From contig NZ_CANMRL010000001.1 in the NCBI RefSeq assembly GCF_947500255.1, forward strand, positions 744,001 to 808,000: 64,000 bases of DNA. The letters run 5' to 3'. The stretch is from an uncultured Psychroserpens sp. GTDB taxonomy: Bacteria > Bacteroidota > Bacteroidia > Flavobacteriales > Flavobacteriaceae. The stretch's first letter is position 1; each line of letters starts with the position of its first letter. The notes beneath the pieces were generated by a model. That model made no database searches. It saw only the letters and a program-made list of their open reading frames with translations, and was not told the origin of the DNA. Shown piece by piece: positions 1-9,788 of this stretch. The translations under genes were made by a program, and so were the position numbers.

Positions 1-450
1 CGTGGAAAAGAAATTCATGGAAAAGATTATTACTTTTTGAGTTTAAAAGAGTTTAAAAATAAAATAAAAGCCGATGAGTTTTTAGAGTGGGAAGAAGTTT
101 ATAGAGATAATTTCTACGGGACTTTAAAAACTGAAGTTGAACGTATTTGGGCTAAAGGTAAGCACGTGATTTTTGATATTGATGTATCGGGCGGACTACG
201 AATAAAAAAGAAATTTCCTGAAGAAACATTGGCAATTTTTGTTAAACCTCCAGATTTGAATGAGCTTATCATAAGACTTAAAGAACGTGGTGAAGAAAGT
301 GAAGCAAAAATTAGCATGCGTGTTGCTAAAGCTCCAGCTGAATTAGCTACTGCACCATTATTTGATGAGATTGTTCTTAATAAAGATTTAGATAAGGCAC
401 TTGAAAACGCCTATGATTTAGTGTCAAATTTTATCAATGAAAAGTCATGA
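1..450 (+). CDS. gmk: Guanylate kinase, C-terminal part (5' end outside window)
   Basis: This is the tail of guanylate kinase, which phosphorylates GMP (or dGMP) to GDP using ATP in the cytoplasm. The frame is open from base 1, so the start codon and P-loop lie upstream of the window. The visible part reads RGKEIHGKDYYFLS, then the GMP-binding and lid region (EFLEWEEVYRDNFYGT), the core strand HVIFDIDVSGG and the lid-like LKERGEESEAKISMRV, all typical of Gmk. The last four bases overlap the nadD start (ATGA), which indicates translational coupling. The gmk-nadD order is usual in Flavobacteriaceae. Confidence 0.95.
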   Translation, partial: RGKEIHGKDYYFLSLKEFKNKIKADEFLEWEEVYRDNFYGTLKTEVERIWAKGKHVIFDIDVSGGLRIKKKFPEETLAIFVKPPDLNELIIRLKERGEESEAKISMRVAKAPAELATAPLFDEIVLNKDLDKALENAYDLVSNFINEKS

Positions 451-1025
451 AGGTAGGCTTGTATTTTGGAACCTTTAACCCAATTCATGTTGGTCATTTA
501 ACTATTGCAAATCATTTAGCAGAATATAGTGATTTGGACAAAATTTGGTTTGTAGTAACACCTCATAGTCCTTTTAAAAAGAAAAGTTCATTACTCGACA
601 ATCGTCAACGCTATGAAATGGTATATCGCGCTACAGAAGATTATGTGAAATTAGAGCCTAGTGATATTGAATTTAATTTACCACAGCCTAATTACACCAT
701 TAATACTCTAACGCATCTTCAAGAGAAATATCCAAAATATGAATTTGCATTAATTATGGGAGAAGATAACTTGAAGAGTTTTCATAAGTGGAAAAATTAT
801 GATCTCATTTTAGAAAATCATAACATATATATTTATCCGAGAATTTCTGAAGGATCTGTAGACACCCAATTTGATGATCATAAAAAGATCCATAAAGTCA
901 ATGCTCCTATAATGGAGTTGTCTTCTACCTTTATTAGAAAATCTATAAAGGAAGGGAAAAATGTTCGCCCTATGCTACCTGAACATGTATGGGAGTATTT
1001 AGATGAAATGAATTTTTATAAATAA
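447..1025 (+). CDS. nadD: Nicotinate-nucleotide adenylyltransferase
   Basis: NadD joins nicotinate mononucleotide and ATP to give deamido-NAD in the NAD synthesis pathway. The 192-residue product has the nucleotidyltransferase motif GTFNPIHVGH near residue 8 and the C-terminal SSTFIRKSI motif (the ISSTxxR signature) near residue 160, and it has the normal family length. The ATG overlaps the gmk stop codon by four bases, so the two are probably one operon. About 140 bases of AT-rich DNA follow before the next gene, and I see no clear terminator there. Confidence 0.95.
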   Translation: MKVGLYFGTFNPIHVGHLTIANHLAEYSDLDKIWFVVTPHSPFKKKSSLLDNRQRYEMVYRATEDYVKLEPSDIEFNLPQPNYTINTLTHLQEKYPKYEFALIMGEDNLKSFHKWKNYDLILENHNIYIYPRISEGSVDTQFDDHKKIHKVNAPIMELSSTFIRKSIKEGKNVRPMLPEHVWEYLDEMNFYK

Positions 1026-1166
1026 ATCTTTCTTTTTTTTTCAAACCTATACAATAATCTCGACGTATATAACGTTAACATCATATTGATGTTAAACTTG
1101 ATGAAAAAAAATTTTATACATCAAAAAAAAATCTATATTTTTATTGTCTAAATATTTAAATCCCAC

Positions 1167-1505
1167 ATGAGTTACACACTTATCATAGGTTTTTCTCTCT
1201 TAGCGCTCTTGCTCTACAAGGTTTATGAATGTGTGAAACGTAATAACCTCACAAAATTAGGACGAATTAAATTTGGAATATCTGCAGCTTTAATATTTGC
1301 ATTTATCACCACAGGTTACTTTTTAACTTACCCAGATTCTTTGTACTGGTTCATATTTTCAGCTGTTATTATTCTCTCTCTTAGTTTGTCTTCTGCTTTG
1401 GTAAGAGATGAAGCAAAACGGTACTTAGCTTTAAGCACCAAAGACAAAATGATCAATGCATGCTATTATGCATTGTTACTAGTATCTCTCAATATCATTT
1501 TTTAA
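1167..1505 (+). CDS. Small multi-pass membrane protein of unknown function
   Basis: This 112-residue protein shows three to four hydrophobic stretches (about residues 3-20, 34-52, 58-78 and 98-112), so it is probably an inner-membrane protein. I recognise no domain. The start ATG follows an AT-rich leader. The gene converges on yraN and their ends overlap by four bases, so no separate terminator is visible between them. It could be a conserved flavobacterial DUF protein, but no function can be supported from the sequence. Confidence 0.6.
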   Translation: MSYTLIIGFSLLALLLYKVYECVKRNNLTKLGRIKFGISAALIFAFITTGYFLTYPDSLYWFIFSAVIILSLSLSSALVRDEAKRYLALSTKDKMINACYYALLLVSLNIIF

Positions 1506-1861
1506 AAATGATAAAACGCATTTTCTAAATGCTCAATATCAAATTGTTTTCCGTTTTTTACTATCGCAATAATATCAAATCGCACCTCAACGTCAAGTGC
1601 ATTAGATTTTACAAATTCATCAACAGCTTTAATTATGCGTTGAATTTGTTTTGGCTTTAAAAAGTCTTGAGGATTCCCAAAATCTTTTGAAGAACGCGTT
1701 TTAACCTCTATAACAGCTAGAACATTCCCTTTTTTAGCAATAATGTCTACTTCGGCTTTTTGAAATACATAATTTTGAGCAAGAATCTCGTATTCGTTTT
1801 TCAATAAAAAATTGATAGCTAATTGCTCACCTCTTTTTCCTAGCTCATTATGATTTGCCAT
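1502..1861 (-). CDS. yraN: YraN family (UPF0102) endonuclease-like protein
   Basis: The 119-residue product starts with GKRGEQLAINFLLKNEYEIL and continues with KAEVDIIAKKGNVLAVIEVKTR. This is the E...D...ExK arrangement of the restriction-endonuclease-like fold of the UPF0102/YraN family. The length matches the family (about 115 to 130 residues). The molecular role of YraN proteins is not settled, although the fold suggests nucleic-acid cleavage or resolution. It is transcribed opposite to the small membrane protein gene and convergent with it. Confidence 0.9.
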   Translation of the reverse strand: MANHNELGKRGEQLAINFLLKNEYEILAQNYVFQKAEVDIIAKKGNVLAVIEVKTRSSKDFGNPQDFLKPKQIQRIIKAVDEFVKSNALDVEVRFDIIAIVKNGKQFDIEHLENAFYHF

Positions 1862-1918
1862 ATCACTAAAATAGAAAAATAGTATTACTTTTAAGTTATT
1901 AATTTAAATACATAATTC

Positions 1919-3103
1919 ATCAATTCATTATTTGACTTTCCGTTTAGCTTTGGTCAAAAAAGCTCTTTACTCCTGATTTTCTTTTTTCATGGCATTGTCT
2001 TTTCGTTTTTATTATTGAGAAAAGGTATAACACATAATAGTAAGTCAAGTAAATGGTTAAGCTTATTACTTTTTTTGTATGCTATGTATATCACACCTTA
2101 TATGCTGGGATATGCCAATTGGTATTCGGAAAAATTGACTAGGGAAATCTTGTTTTTTATACCATTTATGCAAGTCCTATTAATTGGCCCTGTGGTTTAT
2201 TTTTATACGCAAAGTTTATTAAATACCTCATTTCGATTAACGAAAAAAGATTGGATTCATTTCATACCAGCTTTACTTTATCTCATATATAGTCTTATTG
2301 TTTTTGTGACAGATAAATTGGTACTTGACAGTTTTTACTTTTATGCAGATGGCAGAGACAAAGACTTAGCTAATTGGTATCAAGTTGCCGGTTTAATCTC
2401 AATGAGTTTTTACTTAATATTAAGTTTAAAATATTATGCTAACTACAAAAAATTAATTTTTGAGACTGTGAGTTATGCTGATACCATATTATTTCAATGG
2501 ATACGAAATTTCATGATCGCTTTTCTAGGTATTTTAATTTTACGCGTTTTATTTTTCATTCTAAATCCCGATTGGGGCGAATTTGGAAGTCAATTCTGGC
2601 ATTACATCTCTTTCTCTTTTGTTTTTTATTATATCTCAGTTAATGGTTTTTCTAATGCTGTGAAGTCTTCTATACTGTCCACTACAAATTCGGAGAATCT
2701 CGATTTTTTCCCGAAGGAAAAAGAGCAATTAACAACAACTCCAGACAATCCTATCGAAAAAGATATTGAAGATTGGAAACCCAAAATATTGGCCTTAATT
2801 AATAACGATAAAATCTATGAAAATTCTACATTGACCTTGTCTGATGTTGCCAAAAAATTAGAAACAACGACCAAAGTTGTGTCTTCTGTAGTTAATTCAG
2901 GTTTTCAAATGAATTTTAATGACTTTATTAATCATTACAGAGTTGAAGCCGTTATTGAACAGCTAAAAAAGGGAGAACAAAACACCAAAACACTTCTTGG
3001 TATCGCATTAGAATGTGGATTTAATAGTAAAGCCACATTTAATCGAGCGTTCAAAAAAAACACATCACTTTCACCTAAAGAATATCTTGTTAAATTATCT
3101 TAA
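1919..3103 (+). CDS. AraC family regulator with multi-pass membrane N-terminus; unusual start
   Basis: The C-terminal 110 residues form an AraC-type double helix-turn-helix (TLTLSDVAKKLETTTKVVS, then LLGIALECGFNSKATFNRAF and SLSPKEYL). The N-terminal 230 residues hold about seven hydrophobic segments, so this is a membrane-embedded AraC regulator of the kind common in Flavobacteriia. The first usable ATG/GTG/TTG in the frame is TTG at 2015. However, the frame is open back to a stop at 1913, and the stretch 1922-2014 encodes a plausible hydrophilic lead and first membrane helix (NSLFDFPFSF, then SSLLLIFFFHGIVFSFLLL). The codon where a Met would be expected is ATC (1919-1921). Either ATC is used as a rare start, or the start codon has mutated and translation begins at 2015. 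The serine hydrolase 80 bases downstream is a likely target. Confidence 0.75.
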   Translation: MNSLFDFPFSFGQKSSLLLIFFFHGIVFSFLLLRKGITHNSKSSKWLSLLLFLYAMYITPYMLGYANWYSEKLTREILFFIPFMQVLLIGPVVYFYTQSLLNTSFRLTKKDWIHFIPALLYLIYSLIVFVTDKLVLDSFYFYADGRDKDLANWYQVAGLISMSFYLILSLKYYANYKKLIFETVSYADTILFQWIRNFMIAFLGILILRVLFFILNPDWGEFGSQFWHYISFSFVFYYISVNGFSNAVKSSILSTTNSENLDFFPKEKEQLTTTPDNPIEKDIEDWKPKILALINNDKIYENSTLTLSDVAKKLETTTKVVSSVVNSGFQMNFNDFINHYRVEAVIEQLKKGEQNTKTLLGIALECGFNSKATFNRAFKKNTSLSPKEYLVKLS

Positions 3104-3182
3104 AAAGAGGTCTCAAATCTAGATTTGAAGCGTTTTGCATTGTATTTCATATGACTTTTGTATCAAATTAAATTTTTTAGTC

Positions 3183-5309
3183 ATGAAAAAAACAATTACC
3201 CTATTCGCTTTACTAATTTCAATTTCTCTAGCTGCACAACAGCAAATAAAACAAATTGATTCAATAGTTAACTCGAAACTAACTTCTAATGATCCTGGGT
3301 TATTTGTAGGTATTGTTCAAGACGGAAAAATCGTTTACGAAAACTACAAGGGCTTGGCAAGTTTACAGCACCAAGTAAAGATTGATGAGAAATCAAGGTC
3401 GAACATCGCTTCTACAGCCAAACAGTTTACTGCTTTATGTATCCTAAAGCTGAGCATAGAAAATAAATTAAGTTTGGAAGACGATATTCGAAAATATCTT
3501 CCTGAGTTTTATCCTAAAGTCAATGAGGATATCAAAATTAGACATTTGCTTAATCACACCAGTGGTATTAGAGATTTCTATGACCTTATGAGCATACAGC
3601 AAAATCCTTGGTGGAGTCAAGAAGGTTTAGATAATGATGATGCTATTGCATTATTAGAAAAACAGGAAGATTTAGCTTTTAAGCCAGGATCAAGATATAT
3701 GTATAGTAACTCTGGGTATACATTACTTACTAAAATTGTGGCAATCGTTTCTGAAATGTCTTTTCACGACTATTCTAAAAACCTATTTGAAGAATTCGGA
3801 ATGCAACATACAACATTTCTAAAAAACTATATGCATGTGATTCCTAACCAAGCTTTACCGTATTCTGATTGGGGAGATGGTAAATGGCAACAATATCCAA
3901 TGATTACGAATTTATATGGTGATGGTTTTCTATTTACAACATTGAAAGATCAGCTTATTTTCGAACAGGCTATTCAAAATGCTCAAAAATCAAACAATCA
4001 ATTACTTATACAAAGTCAGAAGCCCATCCAAAATAGCAAAATCACTACCTACGGTTTTGGATTAGAATTTGGAAAGCGATTAAATTATGACGCTATTCAT
4101 CATTCGGGTGGAACAGGATCATATCATTCACAAACGATACGAATTCCGAGTCAGAAGTTATCAGTTTTTGTAATGAGTAACAATAGTAACCTCTGGAGTG
4201 GTGCTATTGCCGATGAAGTCGCTAAAATCTTATTACCAAAAAAAGACGTTAAAGAAACTTATGATGATCGTCTAACAGACATCTCAAATAATACACAGCA
4301 AAATCAACTAATTGGACAGTACCTATCGCCTAATGAATATTTGATACGTATTGAATCTAAAGACGGTAAACTCACATGGAGAAACGGTAACAATAACCCT
4401 ATTGAACTTACTAAAGAACAACCTAACGTCTATGCCATTTCCTATAATACTAAACTTAAGATTGGGTTTCTCTCTGATCAATTGATTCTCTTTTATCCCT
4501 CAGGAAAAGCAAATGTATATTCAAAGATGCCTGAAGAAGAAGTTACACTTTCTGACTTAGAAAGCTTTGAAGGTAGTTATTATAGTACTGAATTAGATGT
4601 TGAATTTAGTATTAGACTTTCAGAAAACAACACACTTATGGTTGCATTACATGGATGGAACAATGAGCAAGAACTTGAAGTTTTAAATAGAAATGAACTT
4701 TTGGTTTTTGATTATATCATGAAAGTTGAAAGAGACCAATTTAATAGAGTGATTTCTATTTTACTCACTACAAATCGTGTCTTAAATAATAAATTCATCA
4801 AGAAAACAAACCTGAAATTTCAACCCAAAATTTCTACTGAAAATGGCTCAATAAATGTCACGACGATAGGTTCAAAAAATGGGGAGTCATCACAAATTTT
4901 ACTGACTAAAAATTACGAAAATGGTAATGAAATTTGGTCGCAACAATTTGGCGGTAAAAGTTATGATAAAGCGAGTTCGATTATTAATACCAAAGATGGA
5001 GGGTATTTAATTATTGGATCTACAAGCTCCTATGGTAATGGTAATTATGATGTTTATGTAGTAAAGGTGGATAAAAAAGGAAAGAAACAATGGAATAACA
5101 GCTATGGTGATTTCTATAATGAATATGGTTACACTGCTGAGCTAACTGAAACAGGGTATTTAATCAAAGGAACTAAGCAAAATTGTAGCTCAAATACTGA
5201 TGTTTTAAATAGAACCTGCACAACCAATGCTTGGTTTATAAATATTGATAAAGAAGGGAATGAAATTTCAAATAAAGTTTTGGAAGAAATTAAAGAGGCT
5301 TATAATTAG
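3183..5309 (+). CDS. Secreted class-C beta-lactamase-like serine hydrolase with C-terminal repeat region
   Basis: The start is ATG 3183, which opens a signal peptide (MKKTITLFALLISISLAAQ). Residues 25 to about 350 form a beta-lactamase class C / D-alanyl-D-alanine-peptidase-like domain with S77-T-A-K80, the YSNSGY (YxN) motif and a HSGGTG motif. A middle beta-rich region follows. The last 160 residues contain two blocks of the type GKSYDKASSIINTKDGGYLIIGS / YNEYGYTAELTETGYLIKG, which resemble beta-propeller-type repeats used in Bacteroidota surface proteins. The total of 708 residues is much longer than the usual 380 to 450. The substrate could be a peptide, an ester or a beta-lactam and cannot be told. 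The 3' end overlaps the convergent HEAT gene by 20 bases. Confidence 0.85.
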   Translation: MKKTITLFALLISISLAAQQQIKQIDSIVNSKLTSNDPGLFVGIVQDGKIVYENYKGLASLQHQVKIDEKSRSNIASTAKQFTALCILKLSIENKLSLEDDIRKYLPEFYPKVNEDIKIRHLLNHTSGIRDFYDLMSIQQNPWWSQEGLDNDDAIALLEKQEDLAFKPGSRYMYSNSGYTLLTKIVAIVSEMSFHDYSKNLFEEFGMQHTTFLKNYMHVIPNQALPYSDWGDGKWQQYPMITNLYGDGFLFTTLKDQLIFEQAIQNAQKSNNQLLIQSQKPIQNSKITTYGFGLEFGKRLNYDAIHHSGGTGSYHSQTIRIPSQKLSVFVMSNNSNLWSGAIADEVAKILLPKKDVKETYDDRLTDISNNTQQNQLIGQYLSPNEYLIRIESKDGKLTWRNGNNNPIELTKEQPNVYAISYNTKLKIGFLSDQLILFYPSGKANVYSKMPEEEVTLSDLESFEGSYYSTELDVEFSIRLSENNTLMVALHGWNNEQELEVLNRNELLVFDYIMKVERDQFNRVISILLTTNRVLNNKFIKKTNLKFQPKISTENGSINVTTIGSKNGESSQILLTKNYENGNEIWSQQFGGKSYDKASSIINTKDGGYLIIGSTSSYGNGNYDVYVVKVDKKGKKQWNNSYGDFYNEYGYTAELTETGYLIKGTKQNCSSNTDVLNRTCTTNAWFINIDKEGNEISNKVLEEIKEAYN

Positions 5310-6054
5310 CATCAATATAAGCAATGGCTTCATCTTGCGTTAGCACAGCAAACTTTTTATAACGATCATGTACATCGACAATTTCATCTAATGCCTTTTC
5401 AACGAGTTCTCTGTTTTTCCATGTATTGAGATGTGCCACCACTGTTTTTAAGCAACCATTCTTATAGGCTATTTGACCAAGTACATGCACCAATGTATCA
5501 GAAACACGTCGTGTGTCGTCAAACTCAAGTTCTTTTAACAATGGCAAAATGTCTTGTGGATGTGTACGTCCTCGAAGTTCAATACCATGGCAAATTTCTC
5601 TTCGTATTTCTTTATCAGCATGTTTAAGGTACGATTTTGCCCAAGTTAAAACAGGCTCTGGATTTTTCTCTCCCATTTTCTTTATAGAGCCTATTACGGC
5701 ATTACGCACACGATGATGGTCATCAAACAAACCCATGTCCATGAAATCTTGAATTTTATCAAAATGAAATTTCCCTATTTCTCCGGCAGCATTGATTACA
5801 GTTTGACGTATTAATTCATCATCAGATTGCATCAAAGTGTTTAATACTGAAAAAATTTTGGTTTGTAATGATGATTGTGAATAAAAGATCTTGCCTATAG
5901 CTAGATAGCCCGTTTTGCGTATATAAGTATCTTCATCTGAAAAATAGGCAAGAATATGTTCTATTTTGTCTTGAGATAAGTCGCTCGCAATTTCAGTATT
6001 TATTTGGGTAACTAAGAGATTCCGTTCTTCTTTTGATAAGTCGTAGAATGCCAT
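5290..6054 (-). CDS. HEAT-repeat protein (DNA alkylation repair/adaptin-like)
   Basis: I chose the ATG at 6054, giving MAFYDLSKEERNLL and 254 residues, because a longer start would run into the upstream gene. The protein is built of helical repeats with regularly spaced signatures such as DTYIRKTGYLAIGKIF, DDELIRQTVINAAGEIG and DHHRVRNAVIGSIKKMG, typical of HEAT/ARM repeats of the AlkD-like or PBS-lyase type. Such proteins act as scaffolds or bind DNA. I cannot confirm alkylpurine glycosylase residues. It lies one base downstream of the LD-carboxypeptidase gene in the same orientation, so the two are probably co-transcribed. Confidence 0.75.
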   Translation of the reverse strand: MAFYDLSKEERNLLVTQINTEIASDLSQDKIEHILAYFSDEDTYIRKTGYLAIGKIFYSQSSLQTKIFSVLNTLMQSDDELIRQTVINAAGEIGKFHFDKIQDFMDMGLFDDHHRVRNAVIGSIKKMGEKNPEPVLTWAKSYLKHADKEIRREICHGIELRGRTHPQDILPLLKELEFDDTRRVSDTLVHVLGQIAYKNGCLKTVVAHLNTWKNRELVEKALDEIVDVHDRYKKFAVLTQDEAIAYIDANYKPL

Positions 6055-6055
6055 G

Positions 6056-7069
6056 TTAATCTTTAAAAGTAATTGTTGTTTTACCTTTTTCAACCTTCAA
6101 CTCGATCACTTTTCCTAAAACCATAGCACGATTATCCTTTTCATGACCTGCTGGCATATTAAACGCAATTGGAAAATCATAATCTGCTAAAGCATCAATA
6201 ACTAATTGCTCAACTGAGGTTCCCCAAAGTGTTGTGTTCTTCCGTAGTTTACTCATGTCGCCTACAATAACACCTTTACAGTTATTAAAATAACCTGCGC
6301 GCTTTAAACTCTGCAACATACGATCTATATGGTATTTATACTCCCCTATTTCCTCAATAAATAAAATCTTACCAGACACATCAATACTCGTTTTTGAGCC
6401 TAACATGGTATGCAACATTGTCAAATTTCCACCAACTAGAGGCCCACTAGCTTCACCAACCTTATTGTAATTAGAACCTTCTAAAGTATAATTAACCGGG
6501 TTGCCAAAAATTGTCGCTTTAAACGTATCTACTGTTTCTTTGATCTCTTCTAAATCTTTAGTTAAACTCACACACATTAATGCATGTATAGATTGAAATC
6601 CTTCATTGTGGAATTGATTGTGCAATGCCGTAATATCACTATAGCCTATCAACCATTTAGGGTGTTCCTTAAATTTTGTGTAGTCTAACTTATCTAATAT
6701 TCTAACGGTTCCGTAACCTCCTCTAGCACACCAAATCGCACTAATTTTTGGATCATCTAATGCCTTTTGAAAATCTTCACAACGTTCATCATCGGTTCCT
6801 GCAAAATGATCATCTTTATTAAACACATGTTTTCCTACCACAACATGTAATCCCCAACTTTTTAATAAGGCTGTTGCTTGCTCTACTTCATCATTTCTGT
6901 TTTTTAATATCCCTGAAGGTGCTACAATAGCAATGGTATCTCCAGCTTTCAAGTATGGTGGTTGTATCAAAGTAATTAGATTTTGTTGTTCAGATTGTTC
7001 TTGTGCTGTTACATTTCCGAAGAAAAAAATCAGACAAATTAAAAGTAAAACATTACACATTTTAGACAT
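6056..7069 (-). CDS. LD-carboxypeptidase family (MccF/LdcA, S66) protein
   Basis: The product has a signal peptide ending at about VTAQ, followed by LKAGDTIAIVAPSG, WCARGGYGTVRILD and WLIGYSDITALHN. The Ser in GYSDIT is the S66 nucleophile, and LFIEEIGEYKYHIDRM and AGHEKDNRAM supply the Glu and His of the S66 Ser-Glu-His triad. Members cleave the L,D bond of murein tetrapeptides during peptidoglycan recycling or hydrolyse microcin C. In a secreted form the first is likelier. The likely start is ATG 7069 (alternatives 7084 and 7060), placed by the signal peptide. It is divergent from metG. Confidence 0.88.
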   Translation of the reverse strand: MSKMCNVLLLICLIFFFGNVTAQEQSEQQNLITLIQPPYLKAGDTIAIVAPSGILKNRNDEVEQATALLKSWGLHVVVGKHVFNKDDHFAGTDDERCEDFQKALDDPKISAIWCARGGYGTVRILDKLDYTKFKEHPKWLIGYSDITALHNQFHNEGFQSIHALMCVSLTKDLEEIKETVDTFKATIFGNPVNYTLEGSNYNKVGEASGPLVGGNLTMLHTMLGSKTSIDVSGKILFIEEIGEYKYHIDRMLQSLKRAGYFNNCKGVIVGDMSKLRKNTTLWGTSVEQLVIDALADYDFPIAFNMPAGHEKDNRAMVLGKVIELKVEKGKTTITFKD

Positions 7070-7112
7070 ATTGTAAATGTACATTTTTTTTCTAAAACGC
7101 TTGTAAAATGCT

Positions 7113-7120
7113 TACTTTTG
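7113..7120 (+). promoter_or_regulatory. Probable Bacteroidota -7 promoter box for metG
   Basis: The octamer TACTTTTG matches the Bacteroidota housekeeping -7 consensus TANNTTTG exactly. It ends 23 bases before the metG ATG, which suits the short leaders seen in this phylum. I see no clean TTTG -33 box at the usual spacing. Confidence 0.45.
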
Positions 7121-7143
7121 TAGCTTGTTAAAACGAATTCGAA

Positions 7144-9189
7144 ATGTCTAAACGATATACAATTACTGCAGCTTTACCTTACACTAATGGTCCAATTCAT
7201 ATTGGGCACTTGGCAGGTGTTTATGTGCCAGCAGATATTTACGCACGTTATAAACGATTAACTGGTAATGATGTGGCTTTCATTTGTGGAAGTGATGAAC
7301 ATGGCGTACCTATTACAATCAAAGCAAAAAAAGAAGGCGTAACACCTCAAGATGTTGTAGATAAATATCATGCTATTATTAAAAAATCGTTTGTAGACTT
7401 CGGAATTACATTTGACAACTACTCCAGAACCTCAGCAAAAATTCATCATGAAACAGCATCAGAGTTTTTTAAAACCTTATATGATAAACATGAGTTTGTT
7501 GAGGAAGTAACAGAACAACTCTATGACGAAGAAGCTAATCAATTCTTAGCCGATAGGTTTGTTACCGGAACTTGCCCAAAGTGTGGTAATGAAGAAGCTT
7601 ACGGAGATCAATGTGAAAATTGTGGTTCGAGTTTAAATGCTACAGACCTTATAGGTCCTAAATCGGCAATTACAGGAAATGTTCCTACTTTAAAAGAGAC
7701 CAAACACTGGTTTTTACCACTTAATAAACATGAGAGTTTTTTAAGAGAATGGATATTAAAAGGCCATAAAAAAGATTGGAAACCAAATGTTTACGGACAA
7801 GTAAAATCATGGATTGATGATGGCTTACGTCCAAGAGCTGTAACACGTGACTTAGATTGGGGAATTCCTGTTCCAGTACCTGGAGGTGAAGGAAAAGTAC
7901 TTTATGTTTGGTTTGATGCACCTATTGGTTATATCTCTGCGACTAAAGAATGGGCTGCACATGAAGGCAAAGACTGGGAACCTTATTGGAAAGATAAAGA
8001 CACTAAATTAATTCATTTTATTGGTAAGGATAATATTGTGTTTCACTGCATTATTTTTCCATCAATGCTTAAAGCTGAAGGGTCTTATATTTTGCCAGAT
8101 AATGTGCCTGCCAATGAGTTTTTAAACTTAGAAGGCAATAAATTATCGACCTCAAAAAACTGGGCGGTTTGGTTACCTGATTATTTAGAGGATTTTCCAA
8201 ATCAACAGGATGTATTACGTTATGCATTAACAGCAAATGCTCCTGAGAGTAAGGATAACGATTTTACTTGGAAAGATTTTCAAGCAAGAAATAATAATGA
8301 GTTGGTAGCGATCTTCGGAAATTTTATTAATCGCGTTGTAGTGCTTACCAATAAATATTATGATGGTGTGATACCTGAAACTTCAGAATTTTCAGAAATT
8401 GATACAGAAACTTTAGCTACTGTTAAAGCCTATCCATCTGTTATAGAAAGCTCTATCGAACGTTACCGATTTAGAGAAGCGAGCCAAGAATTAATGAATC
8501 TAGCACGTTTAGGGAATAAGTATTTAGCCGATGAAGAACCTTGGAAGTTGGTGAAAACTGACGAAGCGCGTACAAAAACAATCATGTTTGTAGCACTTCA
8601 AATTGCGAGTGCGTTAGCCACGTTGAGTGAGCCATTTTTACCATTTACTTCTGAAAAATTAAAACGTATTTTAGATATAGATACAAATTCATGGACCGAT
8701 ATTTCAACTAAGGATATTCTATTGCCATCGGGTCATCATATTGGAAAAGGTGAATTATTATTTTCTAAAATTGAAGATAAAACCATTCAAGAGCAATTAG
8801 ATAAATTAGAAGCAAGCAAGAAAGCTAACGAAGCAGCGAATAAAGAAGTAGAGCCTCAAAAAGAAACAATCACTTTTGACGATTTCACAAAACTCGACAT
8901 GAGAGTTGGAACCATTCTCGAAGCTGAAAAAATGCCAAAAACTAAAAAACTTCTAGTGTTAAAAGTAGATACAGGTATTGATACACGAACTATTGTTTCT
9001 GGTATTGCCGAAAGTTTCACTCCTGAAGAAGTGGTTGGAAAACAAGTTACTGTTTTAGTGAATTTGGCGCCAAGAGCGTTACGAGGTGTGGAGAGCGAGG
9101 GCATGATTTTAATGACCGAAACACCTGAAGGGAAATTGGTATTCGTTAATCCAGATACTACGGTAAATAGTGGGTTGCAGATAAGTTAG
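7144..9189 (+). CDS. metG: Methionyl-tRNA synthetase with C-terminal tRNA-binding domain
   Basis: MetG charges tRNA-Met. The 681-residue protein has the class I HIGH element (PIHIGHLAG, about residue 18), a zinc knuckle ([17 protein letters not shown], about residues 144-160), a KMSKS-equivalent LSTSK (about residue 336) and the anticodon-binding helices. The last 110 residues are an EMAP/Trbp111-like tRNA-binding OB fold ([20 protein letters not shown]). This is the full-length dimeric form of the enzyme. It follows a well-formed -7 box and is divergent from the LD-carboxypeptidase gene. Confidence 0.97.
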   Translation: MSKRYTITAALPYTNGPIHIGHLAGVYVPADIYARYKRLTGNDVAFICGSDEHGVPITIKAKKEGVTPQDVVDKYHAIIKKSFVDFGITFDNYSRTSAKIHHETASEFFKTLYDKHEFVEEVTEQLYDEEANQFLADRFVTGTCPKCGNEEAYGDQCENCGSSLNATDLIGPKSAITGNVPTLKETKHWFLPLNKHESFLREWILKGHKKDWKPNVYGQVKSWIDDGLRPRAVTRDLDWGIPVPVPGGEGKVLYVWFDAPIGYISATKEWAAHEGKDWEPYWKDKDTKLIHFIGKDNIVFHCIIFPSMLKAEGSYILPDNVPANEFLNLEGNKLSTSKNWAVWLPDYLEDFPNQQDVLRYALTANAPESKDNDFTWKDFQARNNNELVAIFGNFINRVVVLTNKYYDGVIPETSEFSEIDTETLATVKAYPSVIESSIERYRFREASQELMNLARLGNKYLADEEPWKLVKTDEARTKTIMFVALQIASALATLSEPFLPFTSEKLKRILDIDTNSWTDISTKDILLPSGHHIGKGELLFSKIEDKTIQEQLDKLEASKKANEAANKEVEPQKETITFDDFTKLDMRVGTILEAEKMPKTKKLLVLKVDTGIDTRTIVSGIAESFTPEEVVGKQVTVLVNLAPRALRGVESEGMILMTETPEGKLVFVNPDTTVNSGLQIS

Positions 9190-9193
9190 ACCC

Positions 9194-9532
9194 TTATTTA
9201 ACGACTAGTTTTTTAATGGCTTGTTGGTCGTATTTGTCTATCGCCTTTAGAAAATAAATACCGCTTTCTAGTTGTGCAACATTCATTCTAATAATGCTTT
9301 TATCAAATTGGTGTACAGCCACACTCTTGCCTAGTGCATCCATAATTTCTATGCTCTTTATTTTATGTGTACCTATAACGAATAATTCATCTTCCACAGG
9401 GTTGGGATGAAACTTGAAAACTTCAATTTTTTCTGGAAGTTGATTTTCTTTAGGCGGTTCTGGTTGTTGTTCTTGAGAAAATGAATAGTTACAAATGATT
9501 AAGATTAAAAAAGCAAAGCGCGCATTTTTCAT
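9194..9532 (-). CDS. Small T9SS-sorted protein (Por secretion tail)
   Basis: This 112-residue protein has a signal peptide (MKNARFAFLILIICNYSFSQ), a short proline- and glutamate-rich linker and a C-terminal type A T9SS sorting domain: FKFHPNPVEDELFVIG, then IEIMDALGKSV and LESGIYFLKAID, ending in KKLVVK. There is almost nothing between the signal peptide and the sorting domain. It is therefore either a minimal surface-anchored module or the remains of a larger cargo protein. It converges on metG with a gap of only four bases. Confidence 0.8.
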   Translation of the reverse strand: MKNARFAFLILIICNYSFSQEQQPEPPKENQLPEKIEVFKFHPNPVEDELFVIGTHKIKSIEIMDALGKSVAVHQFDKSIIRMNVAQLESGIYFLKAIDKYDQQAIKKLVVK

Positions 9533-9715
9533 GATGTTTAAATTTAGTGATTGATGAATAGGGTTATCAATAACGATTTAAAAATCAAATAATTATGCGA
9601 TTAAAGTTAAAATCGCTATTGTTAATTCATTACACAATCAAATGTCTCAACCAAAAAAACACTAGTAAATAGCAAACTGTAAATTAATGAGTTATCAACA
9701 CGTTCTTGTTAACTT

Positions 9716-9723
9716 TAACTTTG
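9716..9723 (+). promoter_or_regulatory. Possible -7 promoter box ahead of T9SS protein
   Basis: TAACTTTG fits the TANNTTTG -7 consensus and lies 65 bases before the ATG at 9789. The surrounding region, 9533-9788, is otherwise AT-rich with no ORF that I can support. Confidence 0.35.
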
Positions 9724-9788
9724 AAAAAGTAAAAGTATATTGATAAAAAATGTAATTTGGTCACTCATAACTCAATACGTATTTCAAT

